Assembly: GCA_031260235.1 (NCBI GenBank) | Contig: JAIRKG010000007.1 | Location: 1-8,293 of the forward strand | DNA: 8,293 bases | Reading direction: 5' to 3' | From: Dysgonamonadaceae bacterium | GTDB lineage: Bacteria; Bacteroidota; Bacteroidia; Bacteroidales; Azobacteroidaceae | Part shown: positions 1 through 7,222 of the stretch, piece by piece | Numbering within the stretch: the stretch's first letter is position 1 | Layout: every line of letters starts with the position of its first letter | The notes under the pieces: generated by a model | Database searches by the model: none | What the model was told of the DNA's origin: nothing | Seen by the model: only the letters and a program-made list of their open reading frames with translations | Translations under genes and position numbers: made by a program

Positions 1-291
1 AAACTTAACCTGCTTACCGAAGGTTTTTTAGGTTATGCCGAATTACAGGCATTGGAACAAAAACCAATGACAATGAACGATTGGAAAAACTTTTTAGACC
101 GGCAACTTCGCATGTTGAACAAAGATATTTTAACCGACAAAGGAAAAATATCTCACCAGCAGGCGATAGAGAAAGCCGAAAAGGAATTTAAGATTTACCG
201 CCAAAGAGAAATGCGGCAATTGGAAAGTGATTTCGATCGCGCCGTAAAACAATTCACACAAAAATTAGAAAACGATGGCAACAACAGATGA
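1..291 (+). CDS. RhuM-family protein, C-terminal 96 codons (5' end outside window)
   Basis: The reading frame is open from the first base to a TGA at 289-291, so this is the 3' end of a longer gene. A TTG at 52 could be read as a start, but the preceding codons already match the family, so it is probably internal. The visible part carries the ending I know from RhuM-like 'virulence' proteins: a segment with AELQAL, then PMTMNDWKNFLDRQL, then ILTDKGKISHQQAIEKAEKEF, and a charged helical tail with SDFDRAVKQF. RhuM was named from a Salmonella pathogenicity island; its biochemical function is not established, and homologues are very often found inside restriction-modification loci, as here. The gene overlaps the next ORF by 17 bp, which suggests co-transcription and translational coupling. 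Family assignment is from remembered motifs; the N-terminal half cannot be judged. Confidence 0.8.
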   Translation, partial: KLNLLTEGFLGYAELQALEQKPMTMNDWKNFLDRQLRMLNKDILTDKGKISHQQAIEKAEKEFKIYRQREMRQLESDFDRAVKQFTQKLENDGNNR

Positions 292-1618
292 AAAACTCGC
301 CCAAGTCTTCCATTTCGACCTCTACGGCAAACGCGAAGAAAAATATAATTTTCTAAACGAAAACACTTTGTCGTCAATTGATTGGCTGGGAATCCAACCT
401 GCTGCTCCAAATTATTTCTTTGTTCCAAAAGATTTTTCATTGCAAACTGAATACGAAAAGGGTTTCAAAATCAATGAACTGTTCAATATGAGTGGCGTGG
501 GTATTTGTTCTAAAAGAGACGGAACTGCATTTCAATTTGAAAAACACAAAATAGAGTCGATTTTGAATGATTTTAAGAATCTGAAAGTTGAGCAATTAAA
601 ACAAAAATACGACACAGAAAAATCTGAAAGTCGAGATAAACAAACTGTTCTTGCTAAAAATAACGTATTGAATTTCGGAATAAAACAAGAATATATCCAA
701 AAAGCCTCTTACAGACCTTTTGATATACGATGGACTTATTTCACTGAAAAATCCAAAGGCTTTTTGGCTTACCCTGTTTACAATCTAATGCAACATTTCA
801 CGAAAGGTGAAAATATTGGATTGGTTATTGCAAAACAATGCGATAGCGATTGGCGGTATGTTTTTATTACGGAAAATATTGCCGATTTGAATTTAACGGC
901 AACAGCTGCAAAATTTGGCGGCGGATATATTTTTCCCCTTTACCAATGGAAAACCTTTACAAACAGCCAACAGCCAACAGCCCAAAAAACGATAGAAACA
1001 GTCAATCTAAACAAAACGGTTGCAGACAAAATAAGTAAAATAACAGGATTGCAATTTATGCAATTAAACACTGAAATTTTAGATTTCGACGCTTATGCAG
1101 GCGAAGTTTATGTGAAAACCAAACATACCGAGAAACTCTTCGATTATATTTACGCTGTCCTTCATTCGCCATCATACCGCGAGCGTTACAAAGAATTTCT
1201 GAAAATAGATTTTCCACGCATACCTTATCCCGAAAATGTTGAACAGTTTGAACGTCTGGCAGCGATTGGCGAACGTTTGCGGAAATTGCATTTGATGGAA
1301 GATGTAGCAGTATCGCAAAATACCGCAAATTTTCCAATTTCGGGCACAAACAAAATAGAAAATTCATTTCCGGAAAAAAGCAACGATTACAGAGATAACA
1401 AGGTTTGGATAAACAACACCCAATATTTCGACAATGTTCCGCAGGCGGCATGGGAGTTTTACATTGGCGGCTACCAGCCCGCACAAAAATGGCTCAAAGA
1501 CCGCAAAGGACGAAAATTAGATTATGACGATGTGCAGCATTATCAGAAAATGATTGCTGTTTTGTGCGAAACGGAACGGATAATGAAGGAAATTTCTATG
1601 CTTTTGTTACGAGGCTAA
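275..1618 (+). CDS. Stand-alone C-terminal specificity region of a type ISP/IIG-like restriction-modification enzyme
   Basis: The 447-residue product matches only the part that follows the methyltransferase domain in type ISP-like single-chain restriction enzymes. Residues 8-28 (AQVFHFDLYGKREEKY) and 46-54 (NYFFVPKDF) correspond to the linker after the methyltransferase. Residues 146-155 (YRPFDIRWTY) begin the DNA-recognition region, and residues 288-340 contain LFDYIYAVLHSPSYRERY, FPRIPYP and a GERLRKLHL helix. The end has KWLKDRKGR (405-413) and a helix HYQKMIAVLCETERI. No NPPY-type methyltransferase motif, helicase motif or nuclease motif is present. Upstream in the same frame there are stops (for example at 29-31 and 68-70), so the start at ATG 275 is close to the true one; it lies inside the rhuM-like gene, in another frame. 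Either the enzyme is split and its catalytic half lies before the RhuM gene, or this is a truncated remnant. The long undamaged frame favours a translated protein. Confidence 0.8.
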   Translation: MATTDEKLAQVFHFDLYGKREEKYNFLNENTLSSIDWLGIQPAAPNYFFVPKDFSLQTEYEKGFKINELFNMSGVGICSKRDGTAFQFEKHKIESILNDFKNLKVEQLKQKYDTEKSESRDKQTVLAKNNVLNFGIKQEYIQKASYRPFDIRWTYFTEKSKGFLAYPVYNLMQHFTKGENIGLVIAKQCDSDWRYVFITENIADLNLTATAAKFGGGYIFPLYQWKTFTNSQQPTAQKTIETVNLNKTVADKISKITGLQFMQLNTEILDFDAYAGEVYVKTKHTEKLFDYIYAVLHSPSYRERYKEFLKIDFPRIPYPENVEQFERLAAIGERLRKLHLMEDVAVSQNTANFPISGTNKIENSFPEKSNDYRDNKVWINNTQYFDNVPQAAWEFYIGGYQPAQKWLKDRKGRKLDYDDVQHYQKMIAVLCETERIMKEISMLLLRG

Positions 1619-1641
1619 CTGAAACGCCCTTTTCGCGAGCC

Positions 1642-1740
1642 GTTGAACGTCATACATCCGAACGGTTGAACGCCATTCATCCGCTCGGTTGAATGCCATA
1701 CATCCGAACGGTTGAACGTCATACATCCGGTCGGTTGAAC
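1642..1740. repeat. 23-bp tandem repeat, four copies plus a partial fifth
   Basis: The word GTTGAA begins at 1642, 1665, 1688, 1711 and 1734, an exact 23-bp period. Each complete unit reads GTTGAACGTC or a close variant, then a CATACATCCG-like core, then ACG or TCG. Copies 1 and 4 differ only near the end, copy 2 has CATTCATCCG, and copy 3 has GTTGAATGCC. The fifth copy keeps only GTTGAAC and runs into AACCG, forming the small palindrome CGGTT-GAAC-AACCG at 1732-1745. The period is not a multiple of three and no gene spans it, so it is not coding. It lies 23 bp after the restriction ORF. Direct repeats without spacers of this kind are a minisatellite (VNTR-like) array, not CRISPR. Function unknown. 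Confidence 0.9.
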
Positions 1741-1784
1741 AACCGTCAACTGTCGCTTGAGTTTTTATCGGCAGTTTATACTCA

Positions 1785-1901
1785 ATGGTACGGGCGGTTT
1801 TGAAACGACGAAAAACTTGCTCAAGGCAAGAATGGCTGAAAGACTTAAAAGACATAACCATAACAGATTACAAGAAATCTGTCCACGTAATTCGTAATTG
1901 A
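1785..1901 (+). pseudogene. Possible relic of a restriction-enzyme C-terminus
   Basis: A 38-codon frame from ATG 1785 to TGA 1899-1901 contains EWLKDLKDITITDYKKS. This resembles the KWLKDRKGRKLDYDD ending of the ORF at 275-1618. At DNA level, 1831-1844 (aatggctgaaagac) equals 1488-1501 (aatggctcaaagac) at 13 of 14 positions. The frame is closed upstream by a TGA at 1758-1760. It could be the last codons of a second type ISP-like specificity gene lost by deletion, a duplicated tail, or a chance resemblance. It ends 1 bp before mutL and might therefore instead be a small leader ORF for that gene. The evidence is short and the call is tentative. Confidence 0.3.
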
Positions 1902-1902
1902 T

Positions 1903-3675
1903 ATGAGTGATATTATTCATTTACTGTCCGACTCAATCGCTAATCAAATAGCAGCCGGAGAAGTTATCCAGCGGCCGGCTTCCGTAGTAAAAGAGTTGCT
2001 GGAAAACGCAATAGATGCAGGCGCGACGTCGGTTCAACTGCTCGTCAAAGATGCGGGGCGCACTTTAATTCAGGTTTCCGATAACGGCAAAGGCATGTCG
2101 GAGACTGACGCGCGAATGGCTTTTGAACGCCACGCAACCTCAAAAATCACCACCGCCGACGATTTATTTTCCTTACAGACAATGGGTTTTCGCGGCGAAG
2201 CGCTCGCCTCGATTGTTGCCGTCGCCCAAGTGGAATTGAAAACTGCACGGCAGGGCGATAAATCGGGAACGTTCCTGTCGATTTCTGCTTCCCAAGTGGA
2301 AAAACAGCAGGCAATTGCGGCAAATCCAGGCAGTATTTTTTCGGTGAAAAACCTGTTTTTCAATGTGCCGGCGCGGCGGAAATTCCTCAAATCGAATGAT
2401 ACGGAATTGAAAAATATCCTTGCCGAATTTGAACGTATCGTATTGGTTAATCCACAAATAGCCTTCGATTTCCACCACAACGAGACGGAACTTATGAACC
2501 TCCCCGTCTCTAATTTGAAGCAACGAATTCTCTGTGTTTTCGGGAAGCGGCTGGAAACGCAATTGCTGTCTGTCTGTGTCGAAACCTCTCTGGTTGTTGT
2601 CTCCGGTTTTATCGGTACGCCCGATTCCAGCAAAAAGCGGAGAAGTCTGCAATATCTTTTCGCCAACAATCGCTACATGCGGCATCCATATTTCCACAAA
2701 GCAGTGACGCACGCTTTCGAGCCGTTTATCCCGCCCGGCGAAGCGCCGAATTATTTTCTCTTTCTCTCGGTCGATCCGGGCAGTATTGACGTGAACATTC
2801 ACCCGACCAAAACGGAAATCAAATTTGAAAACGAACAGGCTATCTGGATGATTATCAACGCGGCAGTGAAAGAAGCTATCGGAAAAACCAATGCGGTTCC
2901 CAGCCTTGATTTCGACCGTGAAGGCGCGATTGACATGCCTGTTTACAACAAAAAAACGGTTTTCGCCGAAACGCCGAAAATCAATCTGAACGACAATTAC
3001 AATCCGTTCGGCTATCACTCCAAACCTGTCGTCGGCAACTGGGAAAAACTCTATCGTGAAGACGTTTCGAATCCGATTGGACAACCTGAACAGTCCGAAA
3101 TACTTGCAGAAGAAAAGAAATCAATCCTTTCCTATAAAGGCAAATATTTGATTGTTCCGTTGAAATCGGGATTGAGCCTCATTGACCGGCGCCGTGCGCA
3201 TATCCGGATTTTGTTTGACGAATATATGCGGCGGATGCGGCAAAAACAGGGTGTTTCGCAAGGCGCTCTATTTCCCGAAATCATCTTTTTTACGCCTGCT
3301 CAGGCGGATATTCTTCCTTACCTGCTTGACGATTTGGCTTATATGGGCTTCGATCTGTCCGATTTGGGCAACAACTCCTATTCAATCAACGGTGTTCCGT
3401 CCGGATTGGAATCGTCTGATACGGTTGGTATTCTGCAGGACATGATCGACAATGTTTTGGAAACCGGTTGCGAAGTACAGGATGAAATCACGGAAACGTT
3501 GGCGTTGACCCTGGCAAAAAAAGCAGCTATCCCCTATGGTAAAACGCTTTCGGAAGAAGAGGCGAATGAACTGATTGCAGGGCTTTTCGCTTCCTCTTCG
3601 CCCAATTACACGCCGGACGGAAAATTGATTGTTTTGGTACTTTCGGAAGAAGAATTGTCGAAGCGGTTTAAGTAG
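1903..3675 (+). CDS. mutL: DNA mismatch repair protein MutL
   Basis: The 590-residue product has all N-terminal GHKL ATPase motifs: [11 protein letters not shown] (31-41), DNGKGM (60-65), [10 protein letters not shown] (95-104) and [12 protein letters not shown] (151-162), followed by [11 protein letters not shown] (296-306) closing the transducer domain. MutL couples MutS mismatch recognition to strand removal. Residues 340-400 are a variable linker and about 405-590 form the dimerisation domain. In MutL proteins that act as endonucleases this domain has DQHAxxExxxxE; here the aligned stretch is [14 protein letters not shown] (428-441), with the metal-binding glutamate absent. A second metal-site motif, CPHGRP-like in endonuclease MutL, is replaced by SPNYTPDGK (566-574). 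I therefore infer no nicking activity. The start ATG 1903 fits the conserved beginning ([18 protein letters not shown]). I found no clear TAnnTTTG promoter in the gap upstream. The 3' end overlaps obgE by 8 bp. Confidence 0.98.
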   Translation: MSDIIHLLSDSIANQIAAGEVIQRPASVVKELLENAIDAGATSVQLLVKDAGRTLIQVSDNGKGMSETDARMAFERHATSKITTADDLFSLQTMGFRGEALASIVAVAQVELKTARQGDKSGTFLSISASQVEKQQAIAANPGSIFSVKNLFFNVPARRKFLKSNDTELKNILAEFERIVLVNPQIAFDFHHNETELMNLPVSNLKQRILCVFGKRLETQLLSVCVETSLVVVSGFIGTPDSSKKRRSLQYLFANNRYMRHPYFHKAVTHAFEPFIPPGEAPNYFLFLSVDPGSIDVNIHPTKTEIKFENEQAIWMIINAAVKEAIGKTNAVPSLDFDREGAIDMPVYNKKTVFAETPKINLNDNYNPFGYHSKPVVGNWEKLYREDVSNPIGQPEQSEILAEEKKSILSYKGKYLIVPLKSGLSLIDRRRAHIRILFDEYMRRMRQKQGVSQGALFPEIIFFTPAQADILPYLLDDLAYMGFDLSDLGNNSYSINGVPSGLESSDTVGILQDMIDNVLETGCEVQDEITETLALTLAKKAAIPYGKTLSEEEANELIAGLFASSSPNYTPDGKLIVLVLSEEELSKRFK

Positions 3676-4759
3676 TGGCGATTTTTTCTTGATCAAAATC
3701 ATTATCCAGACCGGCAAGATGAATGTCCATAGGTTTGTGAACAATACTTTCCACGTCGCGGAACGGCTGTTCGTTCAGCGTTTTCCAGAGCAGGTCTTTC
3801 AGAGCGGGGATACCTTTTAAGGTAAATGATGAAATAAAAACAGATGAGATATTTTCCGGCAAGTCTTCCGACAAAGCCTGTTCCAATTCATCATCCAGCA
3901 TATCGGACTTTGAAATGGCTAAAACACGCTGCTTGTCCGCCAATTCCGGATTGTAATGAATTAATTCGTTCAGCAAGGTTTCATAATCTTTTTTAACGTC
4001 GCGGGAATCGGCAGGAACGAGGAAAAGCAGCACGGAATTTCGCTCAATATGCCGCAGGAATCTAAATCCCAAACCCTTTCCTTCTCCCGCACCTTCGATG
4101 ATCCCTGGAATATCCGCCATCACAAACGAATGTCCGTCGCGAATGTCCACAATCCCCAAACTCGGTTCAAGCGTAGTAAACGGATAGTCGGCAATCTTGG
4201 GTTTGGCAGCCGAAACAGTGGAAAGCAAAGTTGATTTTCCGGCATTGGGAAAGCCTACTAAACCTACGTCTGCCAATAATTTCAGTTGGAAAATGATTTT
4301 TCTTTCCTGAAAAGGTTCTCCGGGTTGGGCATATCTGGGCGCCTGATTAGTTGCCGTTTTGAAGTAATTGTTTCCTTTGCCGCCGCGACCACCTTTCAAC
4401 AGTGTAAATTCCTGTCCGTCGCGGCTGATATCGGTAATGAATTCGCCTGTTTCGCCGTCAAAAACGACGGTGCCAAGCGGAAGGCGGATTGTTTTATTTT
4501 CGCCGTCTTTTCCTTTGCTCATCCGTCCCGATCCGTTTTCGCCGTGGCCGGCAAGGATATGACGTTCAAATTTAAGGTGAAGTAAAGTCCAGAAATTCCG
4601 GTCGCCTTGTAGAATTACATCGCCGCCGTCGCCGCCGTCGCCGCCGTCGGGACCGCCGAAAGGAACATATTTCTCACGCCGAAAATGAGCAGAACCCCTG
4701 CCGCCCTTTCCCGAACGCGCATAAACTTTCAGATAATCTACAAAGTTGGATTCACCCAT
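3668..4759 (-). CDS. obgE: Obg-family GTPase (ObgE/CgtA), ribosome assembly
   Basis: The 363-residue product starts with the standard Obg domain ([20 protein letters not shown]), a glycine-rich fold over residues 1-157 that contains [15 protein letters not shown] (34-48). The GTPase domain follows with G1 GFPNAGKS (169-176), the switch region FTTLEPSLG (194-202), G3 DIPG (216-219), G4 as SKSD (283-286, where NKxD is common) and a G5-like SSF (310-312). Obg proteins bind the large ribosomal subunit late in assembly and link it to GTP/ppGpp state. The C-terminus is short, with no long acidic tail. The gene starts 2 bp after the adk stop, so it is the last gene of hpt-adk-obgE and probably translationally coupled. 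Its stop overlaps the convergent mutL stop. Confidence 0.98.
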   Translation of the reverse strand: MGESNFVDYLKVYARSGKGGRGSAHFRREKYVPFGGPDGGDGGDGGDVILQGDRNFWTLLHLKFERHILAGHGENGSGRMSKGKDGENKTIRLPLGTVVFDGETGEFITDISRDGQEFTLLKGGRGGKGNNYFKTATNQAPRYAQPGEPFQERKIIFQLKLLADVGLVGFPNAGKSTLLSTVSAAKPKIADYPFTTLEPSLGIVDIRDGHSFVMADIPGIIEGAGEGKGLGFRFLRHIERNSVLLFLVPADSRDVKKDYETLLNELIHYNPELADKQRVLAISKSDMLDDELEQALSEDLPENISSVFISSFTLKGIPALKDLLWKTLNEQPFRDVESIVHKPMDIHLAGLDNDFDQEKIATT

Positions 4760-4761
4760 GC

Positions 4762-5343
4762 TTATTTATTTTGATAAACAAGCCGGTCTAAAATTTCCTT
4801 GATACTTTCAAAAACGTCTTCAACAGAGTAGCTTCCTTTTATTGTAAAAAGTTTGCCCTGCTTTTTGTAATAAGCAATTAACGGTTCGGTTTGATCCTTA
4901 TAGACTTTCAGGCGGTTTTGAATTGTTTCCGGCGTATCGTCGTGGCGGTTTTGTTCTTCTCCGCGCTTCAACAGCCTTTCGATAAGGATTTTTTCTTCTA
5001 CATCAAGGTTCAAAACAACGGCGATACCACCGTTGTCATCCAGTAGCTGCCCTAATGCGTTTCCCTGCGCTATTGTTCGGGGAAAACCGTCGAAAATGAA
5101 ACCTTGCTTGTTTGGATTTGACTTTAAAATATCGGACAACATTTTAATTATCAAATCGTCGGGAACTAACTGTCCCGTTTCAATTAGCTTTCTGGCTAAT
5201 TTCCCCAACTCGGTCTTTTTTTCTATTTCTGTCCGCAATACGTTGCCGGTAGAAATATGGGACAAATGATATTTCTCAACAATCAATTCACTTTGTGTGC
5301 CTTTTCCACAACCCGGCGCACCAAAAATAACAACATTCAACAT
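4762..5343 (-). CDS. adk: Adenylate kinase
   Basis: A 193-residue adenylate kinase, converting ATP + AMP to 2 ADP in the cytosol. Visible motifs are the P-loop GAPGCGKGT (8-16), the AMP-binding STGNVLR (31-37, where STGD is usual), the signature DGFPRT (85-90), and the arginine/DD pair of the LID region [13 protein letters not shown] (133-145). The LID is the short type without zinc-binding cysteines, which fits the length below 200 residues. The start [11 protein letters not shown] is the conserved N-terminus and no alternative fits. It is the middle gene of the operon, 16 bp after hpt and 2 bp before obgE. Placing it beside Hpt makes sense because both handle purine nucleotides. Confidence 0.98.
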   Translation of the reverse strand: MLNVVIFGAPGCGKGTQSELIVEKYHLSHISTGNVLRTEIEKKTELGKLARKLIETGQLVPDDLIIKMLSDILKSNPNKQGFIFDGFPRTIAQGNALGQLLDDNGGIAVVLNLDVEEKILIERLLKRGEEQNRHDDTPETIQNRLKVYKDQTEPLIAYYKKQGKLFTIKGSYSVEDVFESIKEILDRLVYQNK

Positions 5344-5359
5344 ATTTTTTCTTTTTAAA

Positions 5360-5896
5360 CTAATCTTTTATTCTGTAAATATCCCTCAAGTTTCTTCCTA
5401 ATCCGTCGTAATCCAGACCATATCCGACAATGAAGTTGTTGGGTGTTTCCAATGCGCAATAATCCGGTTTTATATCCGTCTTCAAAGCGTCGGGCCTGAA
5501 GAGCAAACAGGCAATTTTCACGGACGCAGGATTGTTGGCTTTTAATCTATTCACCAGATAAGATATGGTATGTCCCGTATCAATAATATCCTCAACAATC
5601 ACCAGATGACGGTTTTCAACGTTTTCAGCAAGTTCGTGTATCTCTGTGATTGTGCCTGACGACTGCGTCCCTTCATAAGATTTCAGGTGAATAAAACCCA
5701 TTTCGCAAGGAAAGTCAAGCCTTTTTATCAAATCGGAAGCAAACATAAACGCCCCCTTTAACACGCAAATCAACAGCGGTTTTTTCTCTTTCATATCTCG
5801 CGCGATGTCTTTGGACACTCTCTCAATTCCTTCCAGAATAACATTTTCAGGAAAGAAAATCTCAAACTTTTTATCTTTCAATTGGAGTCCATTCAT
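5360..5896 (-). CDS. hpt: Hypoxanthine phosphoribosyltransferase
   Basis: This 178-residue enzyme makes IMP (and probably GMP) from hypoxanthine (or guanine) and PRPP in purine salvage. The PRPP-binding loop VIVEDIIDTGHT is at 99-110. The pyrophosphate-binding LKGAFMF is at 46-52, the flexible catalytic loop SYEGTQSSG is at 73-81, and the base-binding end NFIVGYGLDYDGLGRNL is at 154-170. Length and order are usual for bacterial Hpt. It is the first gene of the minus-strand operon hpt-adk-obgE. A promoter match about 117 bp upstream gives a leader of about 110 nt. ATG 5894-5896 is the only start that keeps the usual N-terminus. Confidence 0.97.
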   Translation of the reverse strand: MNGLQLKDKKFEIFFPENVILEGIERVSKDIARDMKEKKPLLICVLKGAFMFASDLIKRLDFPCEMGFIHLKSYEGTQSSGTITEIHELAENVENRHLVIVEDIIDTGHTISYLVNRLKANNPASVKIACLLFRPDALKTDIKPDYCALETPNNFIVGYGLDYDGLGRNLRDIYRIKD

Positions 5897-6012
5897 CTTG
5901 CTATTTCTATTTTTTATTCGTGAAATACAAATTATTAAAGGGAACTTTGGCGCAATTTGTCATTCCCGCACAGGTGAAAATCCTTTTGTTTCTGCAGTCA
6001 TTAATATAGGCG

Positions 6013-6044
6013 CAAAGATAGATAAAAATCACAGAATAATGAAA
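6013..6044 (-). promoter_or_regulatory. Bacteroidota-type promoter for hpt-adk-obgE
   Basis: On the minus strand, 6020-6013 reads TATCTTTG, a full match to the -7 box TAnnTTTG of the Bacteroidota primary sigma factor. Twenty bp upstream (6044-6041) is TTTC, one base off the -33 TTTG. Transcription would begin around 6006, leaving a 5' leader of about 110 nt before hpt. The leader has a GGGAA/TTCCC inverted pair (5940-5944 and 5963-5967) but I recognise no riboswitch in it. Confidence 0.7.
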
Positions 6045-6071
6045 TGAAAAGAAAGTATTTCAACTTTTTTG

Positions 6072-6078
6072 TATTTTG
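6072..6078 (+). promoter_or_regulatory. Weak candidate -7 box for nnrD
   Basis: TATTTTG lies 40 bp before the nnrD start and is one T short of TAnnTTTG. No TTTG-like -33 box stands at the expected distance. It is the best candidate I see in the 221-bp divergent gap between hpt and nnrD, and it is only suggestive. Confidence 0.3.
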
Positions 6079-6117
6079 CGCTGTCTAATTTAATTTTCAA
6101 TCTCAAACTTTTTAAAT

Positions 6118-7038
6118 ATGAAAACAATTGATGACTCTCAAATGCTCACCAAGCTCATTAATATGGATTTGAGTGGAATAAATATTGAACGCGCAGGCGT
6201 TTCTTATTTTTCGGTTGAAACGGAAGATATTATGCCTTTAATTCCAATCCGCGACCCGTTTGCTCATAAAGGTAATTTCGGTCATGCTTTGCTTGTTGCC
6301 GGAAGTCGCGGGAAAATGGGCGCCGCTGTTTTGAGTGCAAAAGCCTGTCTGCGTACCGGCGCCGGATTATTAACGGTACATATTCCGGCTTGTGGAGAAA
6401 CGATTATGCAGACGGCATTTCCGGAAGCCATGACGGCAACGGACGGAAAAAATGATTATATCGCCAAATTCGTGTCAATAGACGGATATGATGCAATCGC
6501 AATTGGTCCCGGCATTGGCTTGCAGAAACAGACTGCTGCCGTTTTATACGATTTACTCAAAAATTCCCATAAACCGACGGTTATTGACGCTGACGCCCTT
6601 AATCTGTTGGCAAAAGACAAAACTTCATTGCGGCTAATTCCCCCCAATAGCATTCTTACGCCTCACCCCAAAGAATTTGACAGGCTGGCGGGAGTCTCAG
6701 CAAATTCTTACGAGCGTTTACAAAAAGCAATCCAACTGGCTGAAAATTTGAATGTTTACCTCATTTTGAAAGGCGGCCGCACAGCAATATGTACCCCACA
6801 AAAGCAATGTTATTTCAATTCCACCGGCAATCCGGGAATGGCGACTGCGGGCAGCGGCGATGTGTTGACGGGAATTATATTAGGCTTATTAGCGCAGTCT
6901 TACGCCCCTTTTGATGCTGCTATCGCGGGTGTTTTTCTGCACGGGCGTGCCGGAGATATTGCGGCCGACAAATGTTCGGAAGAAAGCATTATTGCAAGCG
7001 ATGTTATAGATCATTTGGGAACCGCGTTTAAGTTTTAA
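6118..7038 (+). CDS. nnrD: ADP-dependent NAD(P)H-hydrate dehydratase, without the epimerase domain
   Basis: The 306-residue product is the ribokinase-like dehydratase that restores NADH and NADPH from their damaged hydrates, using ADP. Motifs are DPFAHKGNFGHALLVAGS (46-63), GPGIG (130-134), DADALN (157-162), TPHPKEF (181-187), LKGG (217-220) and the nucleotide-site NPGMATAGSGDVLTG (238-252), which contains the catalytic aspartate. In most Bacteroidota, to my knowledge, this domain is the second half of a roughly 500-residue protein whose first half is the NAD(P)HX epimerase NnrE. Here the frame starts within what looks like the inter-domain linker: residues 12-38 (KLINMDLSGI ... YFSVETEDI) resemble the final strand of NnrE plus linker. 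No epimerase sequence is seen in the 221 bp upstream. The catalytic motifs are intact, so the dehydratase is probably active. It is divergent from hpt. Confidence 0.95.
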   Translation: MKTIDDSQMLTKLINMDLSGINIERAGVSYFSVETEDIMPLIPIRDPFAHKGNFGHALLVAGSRGKMGAAVLSAKACLRTGAGLLTVHIPACGETIMQTAFPEAMTATDGKNDYIAKFVSIDGYDAIAIGPGIGLQKQTAAVLYDLLKNSHKPTVIDADALNLLAKDKTSLRLIPPNSILTPHPKEFDRLAGVSANSYERLQKAIQLAENLNVYLILKGGRTAICTPQKQCYFNSTGNPGMATAGSGDVLTGIILGLLAQSYAPFDAAIAGVFLHGRAGDIAADKCSEESIIASDVIDHLGTAFKF

Positions 7039-7087
7039 TTGTTTTATGGACTGACCTATAGCGGATTCCCGATATGAAGCGGCCTGA

Positions 7088-7222
7088 TTCCCGACAGTCT
7101 TTCATCCGCCAGAACAAGATGATGAGCGATTTCTCCGGTATCTCAACTACATTGATGTGAATGAATTACCAAATACTTCGCTCCTGCGGGAGTTTGTCGG
7201 AGGAAGCAGTTTTCGGGATTAG
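7088..7222 (+). pseudogene. C-terminal relic of a uridine/nucleoside kinase
   Basis: In the frame ending at TAG 7220-7222, the last 44 codons read FPTVFHPPEQ, then DERFLRYLNY, then a conserved end NTSLLREFVGGSSF. That final block, following a residue pattern like 'LLxFLxYF', is what I recall from the C-terminus of the approximately 550-residue Bacteroidota nucleoside kinase (P-loop uridine kinase family). The frame is blocked by TGA at 7085-7087 and there is no suitable start, so it cannot encode a kinase: no P-loop is present. Just upstream are two copies of gattcccga (7064-7072 and 7086-7094), which might mark a deletion. The TAG overlaps the stop of rplS on the opposite strand. The rest of the 7039-7218 gap shows no gene. 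Confidence 0.65.

Noticed and set aside
1..1618. Transposon or insertion sequence carrying the restriction genes
   Set aside because: No transposase, terminal inverted repeats or target duplication is visible in the window.
1642..1740. CRISPR array
   Set aside because: The units follow each other directly with no unique spacers, and no cas gene is seen.
1757..1785. TTGAGT / ACTCAA inverted repeat as a terminator after the restriction ORF
   Set aside because: Six pairs with a 17-nt loop and no T tract after it.
2070..2669. Minus-strand ORF of 199 codons opposite mutL
   Set aside because: It is antisense to the conserved ATPase motifs of MutL and resembles no protein family.
2173..3084. Long minus-strand ORF of 303 codons opposite mutL
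   Set aside because: It lies wholly inside a confidently identified mutL and its translation shows no recognisable domain.
5805..6047. Plus-strand ORF of 80 codons across the hpt start and leader
   Set aside because: It overlaps the hpt N-terminus and its promoter, and has no recognisable domain.
7181..7192. CTCC-TGCG-GGAG hairpin as a terminator between nnrD and rplS
   Set aside because: The stem has four pairs, no T tract follows on either strand, and the bases are explained by the kinase relic codons.
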